This document shows positions 1 to 10,918 of a stretch of DNA of 64,000 bases, one piece after another. Each line of letters begins with the position of its first letter. Positions within the stretch are counted from its first letter, which is position 1. The DNA comes from Bemisia tabaci (taxonomy: Eukaryota > Arthropoda > Insecta > Hemiptera > Aleyrodidae). The translations under genes were made by a program, and so were the position numbers. The stretch is from the NCBI RefSeq assembly GCF_918797505.1, contig NC_092797.1:44180157-44244156 (forward strand), written 5' to 3'. Under the pieces are notes generated by a model, which was given only the letters and a program-made list of their open reading frames with translations, had not been told where the DNA came from and did not search any database.

Positions 1-212
1 TAGTAATTATTTTCGGGATGATCGAGAATGATGGAATCTACGAGGGTTGGAATGGGTCTATTGGATAGAGGAGAAATTAACCAAATAAAAGCTCTATTTC
101 CTTGTGAAATTGCATGAAAACTACGCTAGCGCTTTTTTACACATTTTAAATATGTTTTGAGAATGACAAAAAAATGACGTTGTTTATTTAAAACGCATTT
201 ACATCACAACTT

Positions 213-296
213 ATCCTCTCGACGCGACTAAGGTACAATGCCGCCCATATGCAGATCCTCTCGACGCGGCTAAGGTACAATGCCGCCCATCTGCAG
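213..296. repeat. 42-bp tandem duplication
   Basis: Two consecutive 42-bp units (213-254 and 255-296) differ at two positions that I can see. Each carries the stretch CTAAGGTACAATGCCGCCCA. No gene is visible around it. Confidence 0.9.
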
Positions 297-884
297 ACTG
301 ACAATATTGCAGGAAGAAGAGAAAACATTTTTGTAATTTTGAGGTTAGATTTGCAATTTTTTCGTACATTACAGCCTCATTTCAGCGCTCCCCTGCAGAA
401 TTTTAAAAAATTAAAATCATCAGCTTAAGTATTTTATACTGTAGAGTGCAGCAAAGGCGCTATCTCATCTTCCCTCTAAATCGTCGGTTAAACGGCATTG
501 TTCCTTAGCCCTCGATAAGCAAACTACGAGCATGTAGGGGACAGGTTTAAGCATAGAAAGTTGGAAATTTAGAGGAAAGTAATTAATCCCAAAATAACTA
601 ATAAGTACTGGGAAACCCAAGAATGCACCGCGTGAATGTTTCCCGCGTAAAATCGACATGCGTACCATGCTCTATCCGTACTACGAAGGTCGAACACCTC
701 GAATGAAGACGGAAGACCCGAAATCAGATTCTTTCATGACCTGCCCGGATAGAGCCCCGCTTGATGACCCTCCAAACTTCATTCATGCTGAGACGTTGCA
801 CCGATCGAATCGGGGACTGCATTCAGATGATTATCGACCTCACGAAACGAACGTAACCTCTAACCGCACGGCCGCTATTTGCCG
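297..884. other. No gene recognised
   Basis: Unique-looking sequence. Short open frames on both strands lack any recognisable domain or splice context, and I see no RNA gene. Confidence 0.5.
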
Positions 885-1130
885 CACCGCACAGAGGAGC
901 GAGTCAATTGGAGAAGTCGGACATACATTTTGAAACCAAAACTGCAATTTTTCTTGCTTATTTTGTCAAATTTTAAGTTTTCACAAACGTTTTTAATAGG
1001 AAATTTTACGAAAAAATAAATTTTAAAACCAATTTTAATACATTAAAGTTTTGTATTAACGGAATCATAAGCTTTCAAAGTTTCCAAATTTTGTCCGGCT
1101 CCTGAAATTAACTTGCACCATTGTACGCCG
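885..1130. mobile_element. MITE family F, copy 1
   Basis: A+T-rich element of about 245 bp with degenerate terminal inverted repeats. The left end reads GAGTCAATTGGAGAAGTCGGA and the right end has the inverted form around TTTGTCCGGCTCC. Related copies lie at 5840-6098 and 51351-51590. All share an inner block around TTCCAAATTTTGTCCG and a preceding 'GTAT(T/A)AACGGA(A/G)T' stretch. It is non-coding. The boundaries are approximate because the ends are diverged. Confidence 0.6.
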
Positions 1131-2005
1131 TGCCGATTCGGGCCGAGTGGCGAGGTGTCAAGTGGAAAAATACCGGCCTCACCCGGATGGCTCTCAATAT
1201 AACCCCATCCGCGTGTAACGTGAGCCTTGGGTACTGTGTGTGCTTACGTGACGGACGGCTCACCCGGAAATGCAGGAATGTTCTTTCACGGTTACCTGTT
1301 GGAGTGTTTCGGTGCTCGGCGGCTATGTGTGATTTATTTTCTCCGTTATGTTCCTCGATCAACACTCAATCAGACGGATCTGAAGTGTGAGTGCAAGCTC
1401 ATTACTCACGCCTTTTGACAACGGTGCGATGATCCTGCGCGGCAGAGAATCGGCTAGAGAAGAAGAAATGTATTGGGGAAAAGAAAAGGATGGAAAAAAT
1501 GAAACCTCTTAAGTAGCAGAGCCATCAAAAAATCATACACTTAACATACATTTTGTGTATAGCGAATGTATACCAAGGAGTTAAAAAGAACATTTTTTGT
1601 GAAATCTGTATTCATAAAAAGGGATTGATCAATGCCTTTATCGAACTTACATAATAGTTTGTAACCGAGTTTGTTCCTCTCTTAAATAATGTATACATTT
1701 TCCATGATTTAACATTTTTTTGCGTTTAAAACTGACGGCAAGGCCTTGATTTTTTGCTCAAAGCAGCCGCACGCAATTTATTTTTTATAAAACCGTTATT
1801 CTTATTGAAACTGATCTGTAATATGAAATCATAAATATAACGCTTAACGCTTAGTCTCTGAGGCGCGAAGCGCTTCGAAGGGGTCGGACTGCGAAGCGAT
1901 TAGACGGCGTAGTCCCCTATACTATATACATTTCTTATGGGGAGGGATTTTTGACTTCATAATATAAGGCATTGTTTAATTTCTTCCATCAAAAGTTAAG
2001 GGGTA
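1131..2005. other. No gene recognised
   Basis: Unique sequence. 1131-1430 is moderately G+C-rich and the rest A+T-rich. A small perfect hairpin (GCGAAGCGCTTCG, near 1865) is the only structure seen. Confidence 0.5.
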
Positions 2006-2896
2006 CAGGGCCAGATTAAGGGGTGGCCACATGGACCGCGGCCCATGGTGGCAAATCTATGGGGGGCGGCAAATTTTGCAATTGTTTTAAATGTAGGTGT
2101 AAAGAAAAATCGGATTTAGAAAAAAAAAAAATTACTAACGAGAAAAGGTGAAAAAATCTCTCATTTCCTGAGAGGATAGTAATTTCTAATTTTGTCGTCT
2201 TTCAGTGACACAAGAGACAGCACCTTCAATTAGTCGAGTTAAGAGAGAAACCAAACACGCAATTTGGCCTCGCGACTTGGAGAGAAATGATGACGAGGAC
2301 TTAAGATGAAAAGGAGAAACCCTCGGCGTGGCGATCGGCATTTAACTTATATTAGCGCCTACAAGACTGCACAGATACTTCACGCAATGCATCAAACACA
2401 GTGCGGTCATTGCGGTCAGCGTGAAACGGGTAACGCCTACAAGAATGAATGAATACTTCACGCATTGCGCCAAACACAGTGCGATCAGCGTGAGATGCAT
2501 AGCGCCTACAAGACTGCGTGAATACTTCATGCATTGCGCCAAACACGGCGCGGTCTGCGCGGCGCGGCGGCGGAAGTTAAAATCATTAATCCACATTTGT
2601 GTTTGTTCTTTCATAATTTTTTCGTTCATTTCTTATGAATGGAAGGCCTTGTCCACACAGAGATAGGTTTACGAAACTTAACTTTCGCGCAAAGTTCCAA
2701 AGGTCCGTGAACTTTTGCTAGTAGTGTTGACAGGGCTTTCCCAAAAAACGTGTTCAACACGAGTAAACGCGTCTTATGCAGCCTTCCCCCGCTGGCACGT
2801 TCATTAGATGGTTTTTATTAATGTTTCAAAACGAACTAGAAGGGGGCGGCAAAATACAGGCGGCCCATGGGCGGCAAGTAGGCAAATCCGGCCCTG
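2006..2896. mobile_element. hAT-like non-autonomous element (family D) with internal tandem repeats
   Basis: About 890 bp with short terminal inverted repeats (CAGGGCC(A/G)GATT at the left; its inverse at the right). It is flanked by the direct repeat AGGGGTA at 1999-2005 and 2897-2903, which fits a 7-8 bp target-site duplication of the hAT type. Three diverged tandem units start near 2352, 2431 and 2500. Each begins (T)AGCGCCTACAAGA and contains a TACTTCACGCATTGCGCCAA block. No transposase is encoded. A related copy with its right end intact lies at 31405-31977. The superfamily call is an inference from the ends and flanking repeat. Confidence 0.7.
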
Positions 2897-3599
2897 AGGG
2901 GTAATCAGCTGTCATTTGCAAAAGCTCACAAAAAATCGAAGCTCCGAAATTTTCAATATTATTCATGTAGTCAGAGGGAGCTTTGATCGAATAACGAGTC
3001 ATTTTTCACCCACGCAGTCTTCATTTCGAGCTACTCTCTACACGTTTTGCTCTACGTAAATGCAGCCATTTGGATGCGGCACCCGAGTCTCTAATCGCTT
3101 TGACATTATCTCACTTCAAGGAGGACGATTTCCCTCTAATGTTTAACCCAAATTTTCTTCTCGGCAAAGTAACGTACTTATATGTGGATATTTATCAACC
3201 GACATAGTTTCACAGTCTCCGTATATGAAAAACGTTTCCCTCACATGACAATCTATTGGACTTCAAAGCGTTGCTGAAACTTAACCGAACTTAAATTCAC
3301 TTGGAGTTTCAAATCCGGGAGTGACTCAGCTATTCCCAAATATTTCTTTTCCGAGGTATACTGTTTGTGGCGAAAAGCTTAAAATGCGGAAAGTCTCTAA
3401 ACAGACTGTGAAGTATCTAATACGGTCATTAGGATTTTCCCCCTTTTTTTCCTGGTTTTTCGGATTTTATTCCGTTAAGAACCTAAGGCCATTAACAGAC
3501 GTTTTTTAGCGTCCGTAGACATCAAGGCAATAGTGCCAATCCATGCTCTAGGCCTCACAAATTTTCAAGGATTAAGGCCAATTATAGTCAATTTTTGCA
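2897..3599. other. No gene recognised
   Basis: Unique sequence with no repeats, RNA genes or credible exons that I can see. Confidence 0.5.
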
Positions 3600-3706
3600 G
3601 ATCATTTCGTAGCTCAGTGAAAATTTGAGGCCACTACCAGGTTTCGAATCTTGAACTACTGATGTAGAATCAGGTGCGCTGACCACTAGGCCAACCTATA
3701 GCTGGC
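3600..3706 (-). mobile_element. tRNA-derived SINE head (degenerate)
   Basis: Read on the minus strand, the stretch near 3700 has an A-box-like TGGCCTAGTGG. About 40 bases later comes a B-box-like GATTCGAAACC. These are the two internal RNA polymerase III promoter boxes of tRNA-derived SINEs. The acceptor stem does not pair well, so this is probably not a working tRNA gene. Confidence 0.5.
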
Positions 3707-4807
3707 ATAAGCTCCTTTTAAAAACATAACCTCTCTTTTCGCATAAGCAAAACTTCGCAACATACTTATTACAGCTGCCTAAAAATGTTTACCAGTGCAA
3801 CCAGAATGGCAACGAAGCCAATCATTCAGGAGCACCTGTCATATACGATTTTTCAAATTATAATCACGCAGTTTGACCATGTCCGCGTTAAGTAATTCAA
3901 ATGCGTTTTTGAAACCGGATAATTGCCGCGCGAAGATTTTTGCGTGATCGTAATGGCTGATAAACGGAGGTTCATCATTTAAACCGTCAATCAGCCCAGC
4001 GTTTAAAAAATTAGCTCACTCCACATCTCGTGAACGTCTGGTGAATCCACTTATCACGTGCCAGACAGAAATATGTAACGATCGATTATTTATTGTTTAC
4101 ACTTCGATGGCGTGAATGAGACTGGCTGATTGTTTTCCTACAAATGCCGCCGAGTTCATGAATGAATGAATGAATGAATGAGGGAATAAAAATGCCTGTT
4201 GGGGGGAGGGGAGAGGAGGAATGAATACGTGTAAATTGATCTTATGAGGTAATGGGTAAAGGAGTAGACGCGCATATTTCAGCTTGATTATGATATTGTC
4301 TCTGAATAAGAATTTGCAGGTGTCTGAAATTTTGAAAATTTCATCTTTAAAATAATACTGCTAGAAAAACCGAGTGTGAGAATATCCTTGGTTTCTAAGT
4401 TGGACAATTATTGGAGGAAATGTGACAAAATAACCTAATTTGCTAAAATACATTTGTTCAAATGGAAAATGCCGCCACGAGGGGGCACATTTTCTCACTT
4501 TTAAATCAATTTTTCTCCAATTTCCCATGTCAGAAATTTTTTTTTTTGAAAAATACTGCGAACTCACTCAGCTCGTTAAGCACTCTCAGATGAAACAATG
4601 CAATTTTTGTGTGCAAATTCGCCATTAGTTATGTTCTTAAAAAAAAAAATACAACTTTTTATTACAATTTTTGAAAAGTAAAATCCTTGTTATCTCTTGC
4701 AAGTGTCTAGTTATCAAGATATTCTGTAAATGTTACTGGAAGCTAGCGAAAAATATCCTTTTAATGATGCAGGTCTAGATAGCGTCTTAATCAGTAGGTG
4801 ATCAACA
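3707..4807. other. No gene; ATGA microsatellite at 4158-4181
   Basis: Otherwise unique A+T-rich sequence. The tetranucleotide array has about six ATGA units. Confidence 0.55.
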
Positions 4808-5030
4808 TAGGACCTGGCCGGCTTTACCTAGTTGTTAACGCGTCTGATTCGAGACCAATGAGTCCTGGGTTCGAATCTCGGTGGTGGCAACTTTATGAGG
4901 AATGGACAAGTGGATCTGCAGAGACAGACTCTCAGACCCTGAAAATTTGAAAGTCTGGAACATGAATGTAAACATACCAAGTGCGGAGGCCGCTTGTTTA
5001 ATGTTTGGCACCAAAGACCAAAATTAACTT
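4808..5030 (+). mobile_element. tRNA-derived SINE
   Basis: The plus strand carries an A-box-like TACCTAGTTGTTAACGCG at about 4827-4844 and a near-canonical B-box GGGTTCGAATCTC at about 4867-4879. A tRNA-unrelated body of about 150 bp follows. The acceptor-stem halves do not pair fully, and the sequence runs on past a tRNA 3' end. That points to a SINE rather than a functional tRNA gene. The right boundary is approximate. Confidence 0.55.
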
Positions 5031-5211
5031 AAACTGAAGAGGGCTTCAAGCTTTTAAAACAATAGGAAATTCCTAAAGGAGGGAACAGGGGAAGGAGCGA
5101 CTCAAAATACGACCCTGATACCACTAAACTTAATAATGTTCTTTCTTCATCAACGTTTAACAGAACCTGGCGTGCTCCAAGGGTTAAATCAAAACTGCGG
5201 TCAATTCTATG

Positions 5212-5464
5212 CTGTCGTGCTATGGAAGAACGCCGTATGAACCTTCACGCGTTGCCAAATTTTCTTTGACAAAACATGAATTTCCTGGTAAACTTATGGA
5301 TATTTTCCTTCTAATTTTTCAGATTATTTTTTTCGTAATTTCACCTAAAGTTCCTGAAAATTTCAAGGAAAAATATTCATCAATTTCTTTAAAAATGAAC
5401 GTTTCACGAAAAGAAACTTGGCAACTCTCGAATGTTCTTACGGCGTTCTTCCTTGACACGACAG
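5212..5464. mobile_element. MITE family A, copy 1
   Basis: About 250 bp, bounded by inverted ends of the form CTGTCGTGCTATGGAAGAAC and its near-complement ending in ACGACAG. The inner ends carry GCCGTATGA and TACGGCG. It has no coding capacity. This is one of about twelve copies in the window. Confidence 0.75.
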
Positions 5465-5839
5465 TACGGGGCCTCAAAGTCTCATAATCTAGATTAAAGG
5501 CAATTTACCCAAGAGCGTCTAGAAGAATCTCCGCAGCGGAATACCACGGCAAGGAACTATGACGTAGAAATGTGGGAAAAGGAACAAATATTAAATAGGA
5601 AAAGAAAAAGAAAAACTGGAAAAAACTCACGAATTCCTGCGGCGCGCGTGCTCGGTTTTAAGCGGTTCCGAGAAGGAAGTTTCATAATTCTTAATGAGCA
5701 GCAGCAACGCAGGAATGTTATCGTGTATTCTCATTCATGAGTTGATTTGAGAGGGGGCGTTCTTGTCTAGTGCTTGCCCGGCTAAAGTGCAACTTGCACG
5801 GGACGGGTACCGCATCGCATCCAGAATGCCTCAAAGTTT
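5465..5839. other. No gene recognised
   Basis: Unique sequence with no feature I can support. Confidence 0.5.
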
Positions 5840-6098
5840 ACGCGACACAAAGTGGATCGAGTCAACTCTAATTGACCTCTCTAGATCGGACATGAAATTT
5901 TTGACTAAACCTGCAAAATTTTGATGTTTATTTCGTCACATTTTAAATTTTTAGGATGCTTCTGGTAGAAAATTTATCGAGAAAACCAATGAGACAATTT
6001 TTAGAACCTCCAAGTTTTGTATAAACGGAGTTATGAGCGTTTGAAGTTTCCAAATTTTGTCCGACCTCTCCTATCGACTCGAACCACTGTGCGACGTG
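5840..6098. mobile_element. MITE family F, copy 2
   Basis: Same organisation as the copy at 885-1130. Inverted ends carry the GGTCGGACA-type block, here as GATCGGACAT at the left and TTTGTCCGACCTCTCC at the right. Confidence 0.6.
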
Positions 6099-6244
6099 CG
6101 ACGCTGGCCCAGATTTGAACGGCAATAGATCGTATTCAATATATCGAACACGTGAGATTGTATCGATATCGATTGTTTCAACATGTAAACATTGCCTCAA
6201 AACTCGATTGAGTAACCTGAAGGAACGGGGTTTTTGTACGGTTG

Positions 6245-6412
6245 ATTTTTGATTCTTTTGGGTACAAAATGGCAAGGAAAAGTGAAATTGATAGGAATTT
6301 TCTCATTTTCAGCTTATCCAGCTTAAATCCTAAAATTTTTCTTTGAGGTTATATTCTATTGTTTTGAACCGAACGATACACCAAACGACAATCAAATGCG
6401 ATCTATTGAAAT
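6245..6412 (+). repeat. Dispersed repeat G
   Basis: This stretch matches the reverse complement of about 51700-51870. Shared blocks include AAAGTGAAATTG and TTCTATTGTTT. It sits just right of a family F element in both places, but in opposite orientation relative to F. Confidence 0.6.
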
Positions 6413-7394
6413 GTTGAATATTGATGTAACCGTGCCCAAGCGTCGCATTCGAATGGAATCAATGTTAAATCCATGTAAAAATCCCATTCTATTTTTTTAA
6501 ATTTTTCATATTAAATCTCAACGGAATTTCTTTCACGAGGGTGTCATGGGCCCCATACATATTATAATTTTTTGCGTAGATGCGTTCTGACGGAATCCAT
6601 GTTGATTTTCCCACACTTGGACCTTACAGTGAACCTATCTTACATTGATGTAAAGACTCGATGTAAAAACTATCATCTGGATTCCATTTCTTAGCATCAA
6701 TGTGACAGAACATTGAAAATTTACGTGCATATAACTCCACATTGATTTCATTCCGCTGTGACGCTTGGATTTTCTCAAGCTGGAATCATAGGAAGGTCTG
6801 AATTTGGCGCGATTAAGCTCTTACAAGGACGGGAACTTTCAGATATAACTTATCATACCTGTACGTTCGCGGAGAACTTGATGCTGTCATTTGTCCAGAA
6901 TATTTTACAATGTTCGGCTACATTCCATTGCTGAAAAATTTTAATTCGAAAATATTATTTTTACCAGAGATCGGTTATAGACCTCAACCGAATATCCCAT
7001 TGATTTTTCCTACAATTGCAAGCAAAAATCATTGAACAAGTCATCAGCACTTCCCAAAATTTTCCCAACGCTATGTAAAGAAAATTATTGCTATGCTTGC
7101 TCCAAAGCGATGAAATAAACAATCGGAAATTGTACTCGAAAATGTTTTGAAAGGGACCTTAGTTTGTTGTGATCAACATTTCTTCGAGTGCCTGTTGAGT
7201 GCCACTGTCGAAGCTGTCCCTGTGCTACTTCCGTGGACCTATTTTCAAACTGCACCGATTTCGAAATTCATTTCGACACGGTAGCGCGTGCCGCGCGAAC
7301 TGAAGGTGCGAGGTTTATCTAGGTCCTCCTCGATGAATCACTTATCTGCTTAGAGAAAAACATTGAAAATCGACGAATGTGATGCAATAGTACA
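6413..7394. other. No gene recognised
   Basis: Unique A+T-rich sequence. I see no coding exon with splice context. Confidence 0.5.
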
Positions 7395-7647
7395 CTGCCG
7401 TGCTGAGAAAGAACGCCGTATGAGCATTCAGGCGTTGCCATATTTAGTTTAAGAAAACCCGAATTTACTGAGAAAATTGTAAATATTTTTCCTCGAATTT
7501 TTCAATCAATATTGTTCACGATTTAATCTAAAATATCTGAAAATTTCAAGGAAAAATATGCATAACTTTCCTCAAAAATACATGTTTCACTAGGAGAAAT
7601 TTGGCAATTTTCTAATGTTCGTACGGCGTTCTTCCTCAGCAAGACAG
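7395..7647. mobile_element. MITE family A, copy 2
   Basis: Ends CTGCCGTGCTGAGAAAGAAC at the left and TTCCTCAGCAAGACAG at the right, about 250 bp apart. The body is the A+T-rich, non-coding sequence shared with other family A copies. Confidence 0.75.
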
Positions 7648-7738
7648 GAAAGCTCCGTGCGAATAGATTCACAGAGGTACCGTTGCGTCGCGCGTCGAAC
7701 GGTGGCGTCCAACAAGTGAATCAGTCCATCAGTCGATG

Positions 7739-7833
7739 TTAAAACCGAGCATGCCTATCATCTGATGATCCTCAGAACATACGTATTCTTATGGAGCTCA
7801 AGACTCATGAGGAAATCCAGGCTCGGTTTTACA
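7739..7833. repeat. Short hairpin repeat, related to 22369-22467
   Basis: The ends GTTAAAACCGAGC and GCTCGGTTTTAC are inverted copies. The middle (CATCTGATGATCC and following) resembles 22369-22467. It is probably a short MITE. Confidence 0.5.
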
Positions 7834-8274
7834 GCGACCGACACCCACTCCAGTCTCATGCAATGTTTGGAGAATTTTGTTTACTCCAAAATTGATAAGT
7901 AGAGGCAACGTCCTCGCAAGTTCGCGTTGACAACAAATGATTTCGTAATGATCAGAGAGAGAAACTGATTTAGTGCCGCGCCACACTTTATGGTATGAAT
8001 CGTACGTCCGGAGGCATTGTATCTTAGGTCAGTGCACCTGATCAGTTAACTTGCATGTTTATTTGCATGGTAAGAGGTATAGCCTTGATCAGTGGATTAC
8101 GGTTAAAAACTAATTGAACTAACTTTATTAATCTAAGTTTATGAAAATTACCAGGGAGTACGCACTACGCCCCCCTAGCCGCTATACGGCCCAACTCCCA
8201 TACGACACTTCGCGCCCTCTAAGACCTACTCCGCGGGGCCCCGTGAGTGAGGTAAAGACAACAGCTCATTCAGG
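7834..8274. other. No gene recognised
   Basis: Unique sequence, locally G+C-rich at 8170-8250, with no feature I can support. Confidence 0.45.
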
Positions 8275-8532
8275 GGCCATCTCCTATTGATAGCCGCAAA
8301 AATTATGAAAATCGGCCCGATACTTATTTAGAACGAACTGCGACAAAGACTGAACTTTTGCATTGTTTGAGTAACAAAATCAACAAATTTATCACGTTAT
8401 ATAAGAACCCTTGGGTCATTTTACCAAAATCTGAGTAGAGAAGGTTCATCTAGAGACTGTCCCATGTCGATAGCCGTGAGGATCATGAAAATCGGCCCTG
8501 TTGAACGGTCGAGCGAACTGCGAAAAAACATG
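8275..8532. repeat. Direct repeat pair, about 78 bp each
   Basis: 8275-8352 and 8455-8532 share blocks such as GATAGCCG and ATGAAAATCGGCCC, 180 bp apart. This is a diverged local duplication. Confidence 0.6.
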
Positions 8533-8869
8533 AAAACTTACGGAGTGATAGAACTTATTGCGATGATGATAGTTGTGCGTAATGTCTGTGTAATAAGCTT
8601 TATATATTACTTCAATGCATGTAAAAAAAGTATTAGTTATGTTATTTGTTGGATTATTAGTGACAATTTTGAAAGGCCCTCAAGATCTGAAAATTGGTTT
8701 TTTTTTATCTAATTTACTTTCATTAGAAACGAGAAAAAAAAGAAACAGGAGGTACAGGCTTGCTAGTTTCACCGTCGATTCGTAACAATCTCACACCCAA
8801 AATATTTTCCATGCGACTTTCAAATTTTTCCCAGATTTTTGTATAAGCGCGGGAAAGTTTGATCCCAAT

Positions 8870-9260
8870 TTAGCTAGCAAAGAGCGACCCCACCCCCCTC
8901 TCCGCGACCGTGGCATTGGCCTCAGCCCCCCCCCCCCTCTCCCGATAACCTCTTCATTTTAAATCGGAGGACCGGAATTAAGAACGGGATCGTCCCTGCG
9001 AGGTAACGGGGTCGAGGGGCCCGCAAAACCACCGCGGGAGGGGCGGGGGCGGGGATCCCGGGTCTCCTGTAACCGATTGTGACGGACGAAATCGTTGATT
9101 GCCCCTAATCGTAGGATAGTCCAAGATCGTCCGAGGATCGTGACTGAAGCCAGTCACAAATTTGTCGCCAGCGAGGCTTCGTGAATTTGCGAGACGAGAC
9201 GGTTTCGCGTCGTCACACTGTCCGTTGTTATCGCCGCAGCGCGTGGCGTCCAGTCGAAAG
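8870..9260 (+). promoter_or_regulatory. CpG-rich, promoter-like stretch
   Basis: G+C- and CpG-rich sequence between A+T-rich flanks. It ends near CCAGTCGAAAG (about 9249), which resembles an arthropod initiator. The A+T-rich sequence after it leads to a short open frame with a donor-like site at 9577. Promoter function is inferred from composition and this layout only. Confidence 0.3.
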
Positions 9261-9507
9261 TTGCAAGTTTTCAAACACATTTTCGAGACTTTTCAAAGTG
9301 AAAAAAATAATACCCTAGAAACTCATTCTACTCGCACGTGTTCCTAAGTTTAAAATTGAGTCGAGATTATATTTGTACGTCATCGTTGGACTTAAACGTG
9401 CTTGGGAGAAAATTTTCTGTGCGTGTGCCTCGTTTTCTCCCTTTTTTGGTTACTTTTTGGACTGAGATTTTTTTAAATATATCGAGTTACTTCGGTGGTA
9501 ATTTCTG

Positions 9508-9576
9508 ATGAAATTATATTTCCCGTGCGATGAAAAAGATTTTGAGACGGAACGTTTGGTTGAAGTCTTAAGAAAG
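9508..9576 (+). CDS. Possible first coding exon of an unrecognised gene
   Basis: An ATG at 9508 opens 23 codons (start MKLYFPCDEKDFETERL) that run straight into a donor-like GTCAGT at 9577. An in-frame TAA at 9499 makes the ATG the first possible start. The peptide is charged and not low-complexity. I do not recognise it, and I could not find the next exon downstream. It lies about 250 bp after a CpG-rich stretch. A chance open frame of this length is quite possible, so this is a lead and not a firm call. Confidence 0.25.
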
Positions 9577-10261
9577 GTCAGTTTATATTTTGTATAACCA
9601 AGCAAGGGTTACATGAATTTTTTACTTTGAGATTTTTGGCGTAGGTATGCGGAGAGTGATCTTGGTGTAAAAATTGAACTTCAATTCATATGATACACAC
9701 ATGAAATTGTTTGGCCTAGATAATCTAGGGTTATCGGCTCTAAAAACATGCGTGCGGTAATAATATTAATGTCTTGGTATTTGTTTGTGTACAAATTCCT
9801 TTTTCTGTATGAGGTATACCCATAAACACATAAATGTAACAAGCCCTGCCTACTTTAGCCTATACGCCTAGTTTTAGACAAATGTAACTGTAAACAAGTT
9901 GGTTTTTGCAATCGCTAGCGATAGCAATATTCGTCATGGGAACTTTAGCTTCTGGGATATGAAAATTTTAAGGTACAGTTCGTTTGCAGTATCTTCAGAA
10001 TTGAAGGGGCTATGTAATTTTGTGTCAACATCTCTTTTTTAACATTTTTAATTTTTTTTTCTTTGCATACAAGAAAGCTGTTATTTACCAATTATTTATT
10101 TTCGTTGGATTATACATGGTTTTCGGAAGTTAACGCATTTAACTTTCAGTTTCGCTTTTTCGGCGTAAAGTATGATATTTTTACTCTACACATATGCCCG
10201 AATACGCATCATAAGTGACCTATGTGCCTCCTAAGTTGCCATTTTTTCATTCAAATAGATG
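9577..10261. other. No gene recognised
   Basis: A+T-rich unique sequence. If 9508-9576 is an exon, this would be intron. Confidence 0.45.
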
Positions 10262-10735
10262 TAACTGAAATGTTCGATGTGCACTATACTACTTTCATGT
10301 CATTGCTTTATTTATTTTTTGAAAAAAGAAAATACCATCATTAATTTGGGCGAACAGAGAAAATATACATCAATATTTGGGTCAACATCTCCCTGATTAT
10401 ATAACGGATGAATATATTAGTATTTCTTTATCAAAAAACTTAGCTTTTGTCTTCAGAGATACACTGATTCTAGTCCAAGGCAATTTGTTTTATTGAAAAG
10501 ACAAAAAAACAAAAAATAAAAAAAAAAAAAAAAAAAAACAACTGAAATGTTAGACATACTATTTTCATGTCTTTCTATTTGTATCAATAGGTACATCTTG
10601 CTTAACTTACGAACGTTGAATGCAAATAAACTTTATTGAAAAAAAGAAAATAACGTCATTAATTTGGGGAAACATGTGGCTGATTATATAAAGGAAGGAG
10701 GTATACTCCAGTATTTTTGTTTAACATATTAACTC
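10262..10735. repeat. Diverged tandem duplication around a poly-A tract
   Basis: 10262-10440 and 10541-10735 share an ordered series of blocks: CTGAAATGTT, ATTTTCATGTC or its variant, AAAGAAAATA, TCATTAATTTGGG and TGATTATATAA. An A-rich run lies between them at 10502-10538. The second unit carries insertions relative to the first. Confidence 0.65.
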
Positions 10736-10796
10736 ACGAGAAAATGTTCGTACATTTATCATCTAGTATTAATTATTTTTTGATGATTGGTCTAAA

Positions 10797-10918
10797 ACAT
10801 TCAATACAACCATTAAAAATTAACTCCCATCGCCGGGTATCGAACTCCCGATCACCTATTGCCCGCACCTTATCAAAAAAATGGGGCGCCTCAGTCAACT
10901 AGGCTATCACGGTTCCGC
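10797..10918 (-). mobile_element. tRNA-derived SINE head (degenerate)
   Basis: On the minus strand an A-box-like GATAGCCTAGTTG is followed about 60 bases later by a B-box-like GAGTTCGATACCC. The spacing is too long for an intronless tRNA and there is an internal T-run. A SINE or tRNA pseudogene is the better reading. Confidence 0.45.

Noticed and set aside
213..296. CRISPR-like array
   Set aside because: Only two adjoining copies with no spacer, in eukaryotic DNA. It is a tandem duplication.
4808..4890. tRNA gene
   Set aside because: Good internal Pol III boxes, but the acceptor stem does not pair properly and the sequence continues as a SINE body.
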